Positions 1-10,800 of a stretch of DNA of 64,000 nt are shown here, piece by piece. Position 1 is the stretch's first letter, and every line of letters starts with the position of its first letter. The notes beneath the pieces were generated by a model. The model searched no databases. It had not been told where the DNA came from and saw only the letters and a program-made list of their open reading frames with translations. The DNA comes from Patiria pectinifera (taxonomy: Eukaryota; Echinodermata; Asteroidea; Valvatida; Asterinidae). Position numbers and translations under genes: made by a program. The DNA lies in assembly GCA_029964075.1 (NCBI GenBank), contig CM057135.1, forward strand, positions 25,446,863 through 25,510,862. Reading direction: 5' to 3'.

Positions 1-60
1 TGAAAATTGACTTCCCACTAGGAGTGTTTAATACTACAACATTTTGGAATTCTCACTCAC

Positions 61-273
61 CTGTGGTAGCTGCACTCTTGGCAGTACTGCGTTGTCCTTG
101 TTGCGTATTAACACCCCCTCTTCCCCGGCCCCGCCTCCCTGAATTCTCCTCCCGCCGCCGGCGCCGTCCGACTCAATGTCCTCGGTGCCCCTCTTGATGA
201 GCACGGTGCCCACAAAGAACAGTAGAAAGATGAAGGCCAGGTACTGCAGCATGCGTCGTATATGAAACCTCAT
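61..273 (-). CDS. First coding exon of a type II membrane protein (partial gene)
   Basis: The minus-strand reading starts at ATG 273-271 in a good Kozak context (CACC before ATG). It encodes 71 residues: a short basic stretch (RFHIRR), a hydrophobic segment of about 16 residues at positions 11-26 (YLAFIFLLFFVGTVLI), then a Gly/Arg/Glu-rich stem. It ends in phase 0 at a strong donor (CAG/GTGAGT, intron starting at 60). A cytosolic basic end, one anchor and a flexible low-complexity stem are the usual N-terminal plan of Golgi glycosyltransferases and sulfotransferases, for example GALNT-type enzymes. The catalytic part lies outside the window, so the family cannot be named. The gene is divergent from HMMR. 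Confidence 0.6.
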
Positions 274-2221
274 GGTGAAAATTTGTTGGGTTATTTTTCT
301 GTAGCCAACGGGTCAGCGTACATGTACTGTCCACTGGCTGACTGAGTCGCCGACTGACTTACTGAGTCACCGAGTTTACATTAATGGCCCAACGTCAACA
401 TTCCAGTTGCAGCTTGATTATCTTATATCTCGTAGTACTGATGCAGTTTCAGGAGCTTTTTTCCAACTTCGTTGCTTGTTCCGTTAAGCGACTAATGAAC
501 ATGCTACAACATTTAACTGCATGTACATGTATGTAGAGAATGCAGTTTTTGTACTGCTCACACAAATTCTGAATTTATAAAAAAAAATTCAAACAATTTG
601 TCCGCAAGAACTAGTTGAAGATCCAATCACAGAAGCCCATCAATGCAACACAGACAAGCAGGAGATGGTCATAAAAGTTCCACAAATTTTTAAGAAAAGT
701 CCGGCAATTTCATCCTCCTCTGCCCAGCATTTGTACAAATCAGATCCACGGTTTAGTAAAGACAATTTGTCGCGCCAATCGAGTGGTATTTTAAAATCCA
801 CAGTGTAAAAAAAGCATACAAAAGCACGCACTAGTCGTTCTGTGGTAGAGCACACGATATCTTCAATTTGCTAAGTACGTTTAGTATCTCCTGTTCTCTT
901 CATCCATGTGTAGCTCGGTGGTACAAAAGAAAGGTTTTAAAATCTGCGCTCACACTCATGTGGTAGTCATCCACAGTACATGTCCAAAAGCGCGCAGTAG
1001 TTCTGTGGAAGCGGATGCGGTATCTTCACTTGAGTATCTACCGCCCTCATCAGTTCCGACGTGTAGTAGCTCTGCAGCGCAGAACGCAGAATGTTCAGCA
1101 CGCGCTCCTATTGTGGCGTGATGTGCTGTTCGCTTCCACTGTTTTACTTGTCCGTAGCTCAGCACATGTGCATGCATGTGTGTGGACCCCACTCTAGGCT
1201 CCCGGACTACAATGAAACAGCTGCAGACGAAGCGTCATGCATGTGTTGCCCTGCTTTCCCTTGAATAATCGTCACGTCACTCACGCACCGTTACAGTGGG
1301 ATCACGGCCATAGTTAATATTCCGTGTGGCAGCCACTTCCTGCGGGTATTTTTTTACATTGTGACGGAGTAGGGGTCTGCAATAAACAGAAAAAATAGGT
1401 ACACTGGTCACGATATTTTCAAGATTTATTTTGTGTACTGACTTATAAGGGACACTAGAAGTAACCTGCTTGTTGTACAATAATACGGGATATACATTAA
1501 AGGGGTTGAAAATGGATATATCCTGCCGCCGAATTTTCACCGTATTTTTATAAATAACCTTAATGATTGACAATTATCACAGACATGTGGTAACTGACAT
1601 CCACAAAGGCTTTATGTACTGCCACACCAAAGTGGTGACAACATACTTTTAAAACAATTTTTTTGGGGGGGGGGGGGTTTCAAGTAATCAGTGCATGTAG
1701 GGGTGCTTGAAGAAACTTTAACTTGGAAGGCAGGCCCTCCAACTCTCACGCATTAAGCGTGAGACTGATGCGCTTCAGGTTATTCGCACGATCTCACGCC
1801 CACACGAGATTTCTCACGCTAAAAATAAAAATGAATCAATAAATTCACTCAAACTCGCAAGACAGCCATTCCATGTAAGGGTCATCACCAAACTCAAAAA
1901 TTGAAGTGAAAGGAATAGATGTTTGTCAGTTATATTTGATAAGAGGAATATTGAAACCATCTAAATCTCAAAAGATTTTTAAAAATAAATCATTTGATTT
2001 AAAGTTTCAGCCTCCTGAACATGGATGAATTTTGTGGGCAAAACGGAGGGTCAGGGGTATAAATCACAAACTGAGGAAGTAATTGAAGCTCATTCATAAG
2101 ATTGTGCTTTATCTGCATACATTTGGTAGCTATTCCAGTCTATTTGATAAAACATTGAGAATTTTTCCAAATGTCTTCAGTATTTTCCCACTATTTCATC
2201 GTGAAAACACCCTCAAAAATA
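274..2221. other. Intergenic: upstream side of the type II membrane gene
   Basis: No gene was recognised. The part next to 273 is probably 5' UTR and promoter of the minus-strand gene. Two diverged direct repeats with the words 'ttctgtgg' and 'tatcttca' lie at about 820-880 and 1000-1035. A poly-G tract is at about 1663-1678. A small hairpin around 1745-1770 (CTCACGCATTAAGCGTGAG) opens an AT-rich stretch that runs into the 15-mer cluster. Confidence 0.5.
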
Positions 2222-3890
2222 TGTCACGCGAGTCACAAAATAGGGCTTTTTTTCAGATTACTTAATAACTAGAGAGGGATTCAGCTAGTGTTTGATATTT
2301 GTAAATGGAATAGTGGTGGTCTATCAATAAAAGTATGAATATTCTTATTTGCTCTACATTCCTTGTAGAAAAAACTATCTCAAGAATGTCACGCGAGTCA
2401 CACAAGATGTATGTCACGCGAGTCACCAGGGGCGGATCCAGGAATTTTTGCAGGGGGGGGGGGTTTCATCAGCCAAAAAATCTGAAAATGTACACACGTT
2501 TTTTTTCTCCGGACACTTGGCCTTCGTAAAATCAAAAACTGGGAGGTGGGGGCAAGGGAGGTGGGGGGGGCTGGTACCAATTTCAATCAAGGGTGCTGTT
2601 CAAATTCGACGATTTTTAACACATTACAGAATGGTGTACCTTATTTTGAACAGGCGGACATTAGACCAGTATAATTTTTTTGGGGGTGACACAACAGGGG
2701 GGGGGGGGTTTCAACTAATTTTTTTAGGAATTTGTAGGAGAATTTTTTTTTTACAGAGTTGGGGGTTTGACCCCAACCCCTCAGGATCCGCGCCTGGTCA
2801 CAAGCGAAGCCAGGAATGTTTCATTTACATGTAATACAAAGAAACAATGCCATATTAAATTATAGAATTGGAATTAAGTCTTTAACTTAAGCATTAGTTA
2901 TGTAACAAGAAATTGAATCAGTTTTTTACAAATGTTTATATACAGTCGAGTCTCATTAATACAAACTCGTTCGGACCTAGCCAAATAGTTTGTTATATCA
3001 GAATTTTGTATTAAGAGGAACATCAGTCCCATTCATCATGCACATAATTTAATGCACAGTCGGGACTAAGGCTTTATGTTTGTTATAACCAGAATTTTGT
3101 ATTAACAGAGTTTGTACCAACGAGATTCGACTGCACTGTATACTTTCCTATACAACTGCATCATTAATTGCAGCTCTTACCTTTTAAGGAAACTGTGACT
3201 CTACATGACCAAGAATTACACCTGTTTTCCTGAAATAATCACCCGTGGATTGATGACATCACTTCGTAACTTAAATTCCGAAACATTTTTTTGTCTCCAT
3301 GTCATTGTTAAGGATATTGTGTTTAAACCAGATTTCCACCCCAACATTTGCCAAAGTAAAGGGATAAATAGCAGTTTTCACACTCTTTCATAAGGTATTC
3401 ACAGGTAAATCATTTTTATTAATATAATATTATGATTTGATTTGTTATACTAAAATTACAGTTATAATGTGAAAGTGAAAAGCTACTGTGTCACGCGAGT
3501 CACGCATTTGTGTCACGCGAGTCACATTTTCTTCAGGCTATTTCTTACCTCGAGGGATATTTGGCACAATACAACTTATGCATGTATTGGGTGAGGGTAT
3601 TAAGTTCTAAGTTCAGTAAGAATAATTTTTAGAACACTGGTAGATCCATAGGAAAAGCTATTTGAATCAAGGGATGTAAAAAATCCCTTTTTCTATCCTG
3701 TCACGCGAGTCACGTCAAAGAAACTGTGATACATGAAAAAATAGCGATGTTAAAGTAATCATATAAAAACTAAACCATAGATTCACAATGCCCTGACTCA
3801 AATACATGCTAATTTGAGTTGAATAAATGCCAGGTTAACAACAGTAATGCATTAAAACTTTACAATTTGTTCAAATGTCACGCGAGTCAC
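2222..3890. repeat. Cluster of seven copies of the 15-mer TGTCACGCGAGTCAC
   Basis: Exact copies lie at 2222-2236, 2387-2401, 2412-2426, 3489-3503, 3511-3525, 3699-3713 and 3876-3890, all in the same orientation, in an AT-rich background. Two pairs are close together (25 and 22 bp start to start); the others are 150-1060 bp apart, the largest gap being widened by a MITE at 2427-2796. The 15-mer is a near-palindrome (GTGACTCGCGTGACA on the other strand). The spacer sequence shows no obvious conservation, so this is not a simple tandem repeat. Its function is unknown. Confidence 0.8.
2427..2796. mobile_element. MITE with GTCAC target duplication
   Basis: The termini are inverted: CAGGGGCGGATCC at the left and GGATCCGCGCCTG at the right. 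The 5-bp sequence GTCAC flanks both ends (2422-2426 and 2797-2801), and the left copy is the last 5 bases of a 15-mer motif. The interior has poly-G and poly-T tracts, and no transposase was found. The CAG...CTG ends are typical of several cut-and-paste superfamilies; the superfamily is not assigned. Confidence 0.75.
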
Positions 3891-4065
3891 CATGGAATGG
3901 CTGAAATGATGTTTAATTTGATGATTTTTTGGCTAAAAAAAATTGGTTCAAGTGGTCAGAAACTGCCTCAGATAGCACCACAGAGCGTCTAGAATACAAA
4001 ACTTTCCGGGGCCCAACGCAGGCCTTGAACCCCATGCCGTTAGGGCTTCGCTTCATTGCCAAATT

Positions 4066-4213
4066 GGAGACTTTTGAGACGTTGGTGGAAGCAAACACAC
4101 CAGTCCTTTTACATTGTTCGCGTCATATTGAGCATGCGCGCTTTAGATTTAACATGACGTAAACATTTAACATGACTTAAACATTTGCTGCCACCAACGT
4201 CTCAAAAGTCTCC
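4066..4213. mobile_element. Short foldback MITE
   Basis: Arms of about 23 bp are inverted: GGAGACTTTTGAGACGTTGG at 4066 onward and its complement ending at 4213. The loop contains direct repeats of AACATGAC(G/T)TAAACATTT. No coding capacity. Confidence 0.7.
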
Positions 4214-4267
4214 CATTCCCACGCTCAGCTCTTACTCAAAGTTTGCAGCCCTGGGAAGGTCTTGAAC

Positions 4268-4611
4268 CAGACTTGTATGACTCGTGACTCGGACTCGAGT
4301 CCGACTCGAGTCACATTTTTAATGACTCGCACTCGGACTCGAGTCACTTTGACTTACGACTCGGACTCGGATTTGGGGCTGCGGACTCGGACTCGAACTG
4401 ACTTGTGACTCCAATACAATGTTAGAGGTGACTCGTGACTCGGACTTGGACTCGACCTTTGTGACTCGTGACTCGGACTCGGACTCGACCTGGAGGACTT
4501 GGACTCGAGAAATGTCCTTTGTGACTCGTGACTCGGACTCGACCTGGACTCGAGAAATGTGACTCGGACTCGGACTTGGACTTGATGTTTCGTGACTCGA
4601 AGACAAGTCTG
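4268..4611. mobile_element. hAT-like non-autonomous element filled with GACTCG words
   Basis: The element starts CAGACTTGT and ends ACAAGTCTG (9-bp perfect inverted termini). It is flanked by the exact 8-bp duplication TCTTGAAC at 4260-4267 and 4612-4619. An 8-bp duplication with CAG...CTG ends is the hallmark of hAT elements. Nearly the whole interior consists of variants of GACTCGGACTCG and TGACTCG. No transposase frame was found. The apparent Ser/Arg-rich frames across it are by-products of the repeat. Confidence 0.85.
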
Positions 4612-4899
4612 TCTTGAACTCTTTTCCATCTCTGAAATAACACTCAAATCTATAGACCATTTGCACTGTGGCCATCTGTGAGGTATTTGCTTTCGTTCAA
4701 CAAGGATACGCATGAGTAACCCTTTTGTACTTCCATTAGCATACCGCACCTCAAACATGGCTACATGCTGAATGCAAGCAATCTATTAGGAAAGTAACAT
4801 TCGTGTGCATATGTATGACATGCATACATGGGCATTCATATGGCCAGAAACTATATCCCCCTTGTTGTACGCTGTTGAAGGTATTTTCAGAAACTTAAA

Positions 4900-5473
4900 G
4901 GCAGTGGATATTTTGCCGGAGACGGCAAACCTTTAGTAAACGTTAGTTTGCCGGATATGCACTGAACATGCGCAGTTACTGTTTTTTTGTACTTAAAACA
5001 TTTTCCGGCGACAAATTTTAGTCTGGCTCCATGCCAATATTATCGTTGTATTTTTGTATAAAAATTTACAAGATGGGAATCAGACCATTTTATAATTTCG
5101 GACTTTATTTCCCTTTAAAAAAAATCCTCCAGAGCCACAAATCTGAAAAGAAAAAGTAATACTCTGCAATAAAATGTTTGAGACATATTAAAATAATAAA
5201 AGAAGAAAATTCTTAATTATTTGGGGATGGGAAAAAAAAACACTTAAAATTGTGGCGGGGATCAGGATTCGAACTCGGGACATCCCACTCACTAGAGCCA
5301 TTGCTTAACCACTGCACCAACTGTTCTACACAACTTTGGTGGGAAATTAATACATGTTATAATTCAGCCCTATCTTAAAGAGTACAGCGCCCTCTGTTGA
5401 TATGGATTGCCGCCGGCAAACCTTTAGTAAACGTTAGTTTGCCGGCGTTACCTCCGGCAAAATATACACTACC
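4900..5473. mobile_element. TIR element with 9-bp target duplication and internal tRNA-like sequence
   Basis: The ends are inverted (GGCAGTGgATATTTTGCCGG at the left; the complement with GTATATTTTGCCGGAG at the right). The exact sequence AAACTTAAA flanks both sides (4891-4899 and 5474-5482). Each end also holds a near-palindrome GCAAACCTTTAGTAAACGTT continuing to AGTTTGCC. A 9-bp duplication would fit Mutator-like elements and an 8-bp reading would fit hAT. No transposase is present. Confidence 0.75.
5252..5331 (-). repeat. tRNA-like (Leu/Ser-type) sequence, SINE head or tRNA pseudogene
   Basis: The minus strand reads GTTGGTGCAGTGGTTAAGC (A-box side) and CGAGTTCGAATCC (B box), with a long variable region between. 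This resembles a class II tRNA. The acceptor stem is not clean, so it is taken as tRNA-derived rather than a working tRNA. It lies inside the TIR element 4900-5473. Confidence 0.6.
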
Positions 5474-5489
5474 AAACTTAAAACCCTAA

Positions 5490-5875
5490 CCGCCCTGAAT
5501 CCTCCAAAATCCTTTTTAGCAAATTGGAGGAATTTGCAGGATTGAGGTTACATGGCCAAAGTACGTTGCTGATTTCGGAGTACGCACTGTGTCAAGGTTT
5601 TGGGCCGGACCTTGTGTTGTTTATGCTCAGCCGTGCATACATTTAGTCCTTGATTATACTTGACAACCTCCCCACTGCTCCAGGATGTCACTGCCTCTGC
5701 CTCAGCCTATTGACAGTCATAGCCGGAGGATTTTGCAGGATTCAGGCAGTGGTCACCCCTCCATGGACCATATTCAAGAAACAACGGAGGAATTTGCAGG
5801 ATTGAGGCTATATGCTATTTTTCCATGAGGCCAATTGGAGGATTTTGCAGGATTGAGGCTACGTCCTAGCACAAA
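5490..5875. repeat. Region with reiterated GGAGGA(A/T)TTTGCAGGATT words
   Basis: The ~22-bp word (GGAGGAATTTGCAGGATTGAGG and variants) occurs at about 5526, 5724, 5785 and 5835, with an inverted partial copy at about 5498-5512. Spacing is irregular, so it is not a classical tandem array. The inverted copy at the left edge and a copy at about 5724-5746 could be termini of a small element. Confidence 0.6.
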
Positions 5876-5927
5876 GGCCTAGGGAGTTGGGGTTAATTTT
5901 AATGTATAAATCAGTAGAAATAATAAG

Positions 5928-6093
5928 GGAATAAATGTGTGTTCCGGAGGTATTATAACACTCTGTTTAAAACCGGTGTGAGTCTGGATGGGTGATAATT
6001 ACCAAAGGCGAAGCCGAGGGTAATTATCACCCATCCAGACTCACACCGTTTTAAACAGAGTGTTTAATACCGACGAAACACATATTTATTCCC
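5928..6093. mobile_element. Foldback MITE with GAAGCCGAG centre
   Basis: This is an almost perfect inverted repeat. The left arm starts GGGAATAAATGTGTG and the right arm ends CATATTTATTCCC; the inner arms contain GGATGGGTGATAATTACC and its complement. The short centre reads AAGGCGAAGCCGAGG. A second element at 21776-21930 has a different arm sequence but the same GAAGCCGAG centre. Confidence 0.8.
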
Positions 6094-7633
6094 ATTTTAT
6101 ACCTTTTTGGTCTAAAAAACCATGAATCTTTTCGGTCCAAAAATCAAAACAAGTCGAAAACTAAACACCCCACTGACTAAATATGGAATGCCCCTCCACA
6201 AATGCGTGTGCGTCACGCGTGGCCTGCGCATTCCACCTCCATGGTCGCGCGTACTGCGCGATGTCGCGCAAAATGCAGCTGGGCTGGTGTAGTGTGAATA
6301 TCGGACTATGAAAAAATGATTCACTGGTAGTATTGCGCATGCATACGTGGGGAATTTGACCGTTCAACCAATGAAACGTAAAAGGCACCGGATTTCATGG
6401 GAGTCTAAATTTCATGTGACACTGGAAAAGTGTTTAAGACCAGCTAGCCATGTCTTTATCATCCGTTTAAGACCGGCCACGTGACGGGCTCTCGACCAAT
6501 AGGAATGCGTCAACGGTCTGAGGTATTTATGAATGATGAATGAAACACTCAAACTAGGTAAATTGAAGATGACTAAATAATGTTAATTACTTGTTATTTT
6601 TCGTTTTTATGCTCATGTTTAAAATTAAATATTTCAATGATAGTCAGATTTTACTTCAGTTCGAAAATTTGGGACACTCATTTGTAGGCCAGATTTTACG
6701 TTATTTTACGTTACTTGTGCCTGGTATGAAAATATTTCTTACAAAAAACCTGTTTGATATTCTACGGATCAGTAAAAAACGGAAATGTACAAAACTGATT
6801 TTTTTTTAAGGCTAATAGTAATACTACTTCAGAGAGTAAGCTTAAGTCCAGACCCCCCCCCCCCCAGATGCAAAATCAAGTTTTCCCAACTTAACTGAGA
6901 AGAAAATCACATCATTGCATGTTATTAATTGTAATTGCAAACTTTTCTTTACCATGGAACACCTAATGGATGGGGGAAGGAAAATGTTGCAACCTGACGC
7001 CACTTCTGCAGTTGTATACAAAGTCTATGGAGAGTCAAGACAATTTTCTAAGTATTTCCTACATAACAAAGTTGGAAATGTTTCTCAGTCCCAGATTCAT
7101 GTCTTAATTTTTGCAACGACTGACCTTCATTCAGGTTGCAACATTTTTTCCTGGGGGAATATTGTTACAATAGTTCTACAGGTTAATAGGGGAGTGGTAT
7201 TTGCGACCCCTCCCCTTTTAAAAATTTCCCTGCCCCGCCCCTCCCTAAAACTAGTGATAAACAAACAAATGGTGACGTCGCGCCGGTATTTAACCCGCAA
7301 ATGAAGCCTTAAACGATGAGAAATAAATGTAAAATAATGATAGAACTATTTGATGAACAAACCATAATTGAAACAAGCATGCATATTTGAAATCATTGGC
7401 TTAAATATTGATATTTACCTCATATCTCCTCCTAAACGACAGGCACAAAGTCGTACGCACAGTAACATGCGCTGCACACACAGCTGGTATGCGGAAAACC
7501 CACTTCCTTTTGGAACCAGTTTGTGTCTTCGAATCCATTCGAAAAGTGTACACAGGCACTGGGAGACGTCAAGATCTAAGACCAACTTGAAACTTTACGG
7601 TGAAGTAATATAGCGCCCTCTGTTGACCGGGGA
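6094..7633. other. Intergenic region upstream of HMMR
   Basis: No convincing gene. It holds a poly-C tract near 6852-6865, a dispersed repeat at 6983-7150 that recurs at 47520-47720 (shared CAAAGTCTATGGAGAGTC and TCTCAGTCCCAGATTCATGT), and a TGACGTCGCGCC string (7273-7284) that looks like joined CRE and E2F sites about 490 bp before the HMMR start codon. The open frame at 6915-7304 has repeat-derived content and is not called. Confidence 0.5.
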
Positions 7634-7773
7634 TATAAAAAGGGCATAAATGATCCACTCTGATTGGTCAGTTTTTACTCGTCATCCGGTCAATGTCCAA
7701 ATTTAAACACCCATGCGCTGTGCATGCACTCGACAGAAACGAGGATAAACAATCTCCCTAAAAGTCTACGAAA
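7634..7773 (+). promoter_or_regulatory. Putative HMMR core promoter: TATA, inverted CCAAT, CHR-like TTTAAA
   Basis: A TATAAAA box is at 7634-7640. An inverted CCAAT box (ATTGG) is at 7663-7667. TTTAAA, one of the accepted cell-cycle homology region (CHR) forms, is at 7702-7707, 34 bp after the CCAAT box. Vertebrate HMMR is a G2/M gene controlled through CCAAT and CHR elements, so this order and spacing suggest similar control by NF-Y and the DREAM/MMB complex. The motifs are seen; the function is inferred. The start site is unknown and the TATA box could be chance. Confidence 0.45.
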
Positions 7774-7819
7774 ATGTCCTTTCCAAAGGCCAAGACGAAA
7801 CGATTCAATGAGATCGATT
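7774..7819 (+). CDS. HMMR: HMMR coding exon 1 (residues 1-15)
   Basis: ATG at 7774 encodes MSFPKAKTKRFNEID and ends in phase 1 at GATT/GTAAGT. It is too short to be found as an open frame. Vertebrate HMMR starts with nearly the same MSFPKA..KRF sequence, and the single leftover T joins CC of exon 2 to give Ser before the conserved Cys-Ala-Pro. This fixes the start of the gene. Confidence 0.93.
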
Positions 7820-10800
7820 GTAAGTATGATGTGGGCAATTATTTAACGATAAGGACGTTATAATGTGGAGTGTAATTTTTGAGAAATAAATTAAATTAAA
7901 GGGAGAAACATGTTGAAATTTAATGTCATGAATGTTTTGCGTACACATTGCAATGCAATTTTGTGTGTAGACTAGTGGTGGCGGTATACCGGTAGTCGGC
8001 CCTCGACTCCAGTGCGGGCAATAGGGCTTCAATCTCCATGGTGTCTTGTTTTATTTTAATGTTTAGTTTAATAATAATAGTTATTTTATGAAGTATTTTA
8101 TTTTATAATTAAGCAAGAGGTTAGCCATGGTCTTGTATGTAGTCCCAAGTTTAGCTGGAGTTACCCAGCCCTAAAAATTTTTTATCATTGGGTTGTCATT
8201 TAGGGCTGGAGGACAGTTTTCACGTGAACCAGCAGAGTTGGCAGGTCCCAAATTTTTTTTGCAATTTTGTCCCTGTTTACACACTACTTTCAACTGGAAC
8301 TCACCCAAACCTTGCCTGGAATAACCATTACACAGGTCCTAAGTTGAAGTAAAAAACGATCCAGGATGAAGATTCAGCCTACAATTGCAGTGAAAAAATG
8401 AGGCATCAACCGACAACTGTGCGGTCATGGCGAGGTCCGCAATTGGATTTGTGCACAGAGCGTTTACCAGTTCGTTCTTGTCGGCTGCGCTGGCTGATGG
8501 CGCATGACGTCACGCGGAACCGGCAAACTTTGGTTGCCGTCCAGTATCGCAGCTATGATGCGAGTGGTAAACCTCAACAGTCGTCGGGTATTCCACTTCC
8601 GCATTAGTGACGTCATGCGCCATCAGCCAGCGCAGCCGGCAAGAACGAACTGGTAAACGCGCTGGGCACAAATCCAAGTGTTTAATATCATCTGAATCAG
8701 CTTTCTATCTTTCATTTCAAAAAAGTTATGATTTTTTTTCCTGGAACACCGCATGTGTCTGGGCTCACACCGCGATGCCAAACAGGGTTGTCAGACAGCG
8801 GCGCCGTAAGACACGGGCAAAATACATTTCCATGCACGACATGCATGTTTCACAAAACGCGTCAACACAGAACATTGCGCACATGTATACACGTAATCAC
8901 CGTGTCCGCCTGCAAGACTAAAATAGGCATGCCGATAAAAAAGTGCTTTGTGGAACCAGTGTGACCTCATTTTTTTAACAAAAAACAACTTCCCTGTCCT
9001 TTTGGAAGTCCAAGCTTCCAAATAAACCCCATTTCATATTTATTTCATTGACTCCTTATGCATGTAATTTGAGGGTTTTTTATTGGAAAATTGTTACAAA
9101 AATGTACCATTTTGTAGCCTTCAGAAAACGAAACAATTGCACCACTCACTCCTCAGCCGAATTCACCGAACCACACATCAAAATGACGAGTATGTTTTGC
9201 CCTACAAGATGATGACATCATCTTTTCAAACCCTGTGAAATGTTGTGAGATAAGCCCCTGTCACACCTTTGCGTATCCTAATTCCTTATGAGTTCCTTAT
9301 CAAAAATGTTCAATATGCAGCCGTACGCTCAATTAACGTCAAAATGTTTTGATCACTTTGACTTATGTGCGACGCACATCTAGCGTACAGGTAACGAATT
9401 CAGCGCATCCATTGCGTATGAGATGCGTATGAGTTGCGTATGCAGTGCACAACATTATTTTTCGGGCTGCAAATAGGTCAGTATGCAGTGCGCATGCCGA
9501 GCGTATTCCGGACGCACCCCACTTATGCCGACCGCATGCTTGACGCACTTCTGAGCGTATTCCCGCCGCATTTCCGCCGCTCGCCGTTCAGCGTGCGTTG
9601 CATCTGCGCTGCAAGTACGCTATGTATACGTCCAATACAGGCGGCTCATATGCTGACGGGGTGCGTCACTATACCGGTAGCATACTCGTAATGCACTCGG
9701 ACCGATGCGGGACCGATGCGCTGCGTATTTATAACTTATGACCTGCGTAACAGCGTATGCAGCGTAGTTTTGTGCATGCCCAAAACGATCCTGTGTACTG
9801 GGCCGTACCATGCATATATCTGCGTACATAAAACCTACACAAAACGATAGAGATGCATATGAGGTGCGTATTGTGCGTACGACTGCGTATGAAGAAAATG
9901 TCAATGTGCAACTCATAAGGAATTAGGATACGCAGAAGTGTGATAGGGCCAATATCCGCTAAAAAATGAGACTACGTTATGTGAAGATGGCCGCGCTCAA
10001 GTTTTGATGTACCGGAGAGTGGCTCCAATCACACAGAATTTTTCATCAAAACATTACACCCCAAAAACAGTGCTCACCGGGGTAATAGATGGCATGAACA
10101 CAAATTTGGATCTTTCAACCACAAAATTGTTATTTAAAATGTTGAATTTGATGTGCAAAAATGGCAGAAACGGTTGATTTAAAATAGGCATTGTTACATG
10201 CTTCCAGATATATATTTCAGAAGGGTCGTTTTGCTGGACTCCCCACCATAAACCGACCCCAATTGTGGGTTGATGAGGTTCAATCTTACATGTAGGCTCC
10301 CCTCTTTGTATGTCAAAGTTTGCGAGAAAATTAGGCATCTTTCTGGAGTCCATATGTATGTAAAACGTCATTTTGAATGAACGAAGCGATGACCCCAAAC
10401 CTGTTACGTCACACTTATGCAAATCGTTCTTGTCATTCCGCATGCGGTGCGCGAGTTGCAATGTGATGGCTGTTTCTTGTACAGACTGTATGGTACCTGT
10501 TGAGCACTACTATCGGTTGAGAGATTTTTTTCCCAGTGTTGTAGTCGAGTACAATTTTCTGAGTACTAAGTACTGCCAAGTACTTAGATAGCTGAGTACG
10601 AGTACGAGTACTTGTACCTCCGAGTACAAGAACAGGTCTCTGAGTATGAGTACATGTACTTATACTTCCGAGTACGAGTATGAGTACTTTACTTCCGAGT
10701 ACGAGTACAAGTACTTGTATTCCGAATACGGCCATACGGGAAATGGTTGATTGTGCGTAATAATTGGCCCAGACCCAGTCAGACCGATATGCAGACCCAA

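Noticed and set aside
2222..3890. CRISPR array
   Set aside because: The genome is eukaryotic, the repeat is only 15 bp, and spacing is very uneven (22 bp to about 1 kb).
4319..4758. Overlapping Ser/Arg-rich frames on the minus strand
   Set aside because: These are translations of the GACTCG hexamers in a non-coding hAT-like element; several frames are open at once, as expected for a hexamer repeat.
7368..7846. Frames around the HMMR promoter (7368-7613, 7664-7846)
   Set aside because: They overlap the probable promoter and exon 1 in other frames; exon 1 in the MSFPKA frame explains the conserved sequence.
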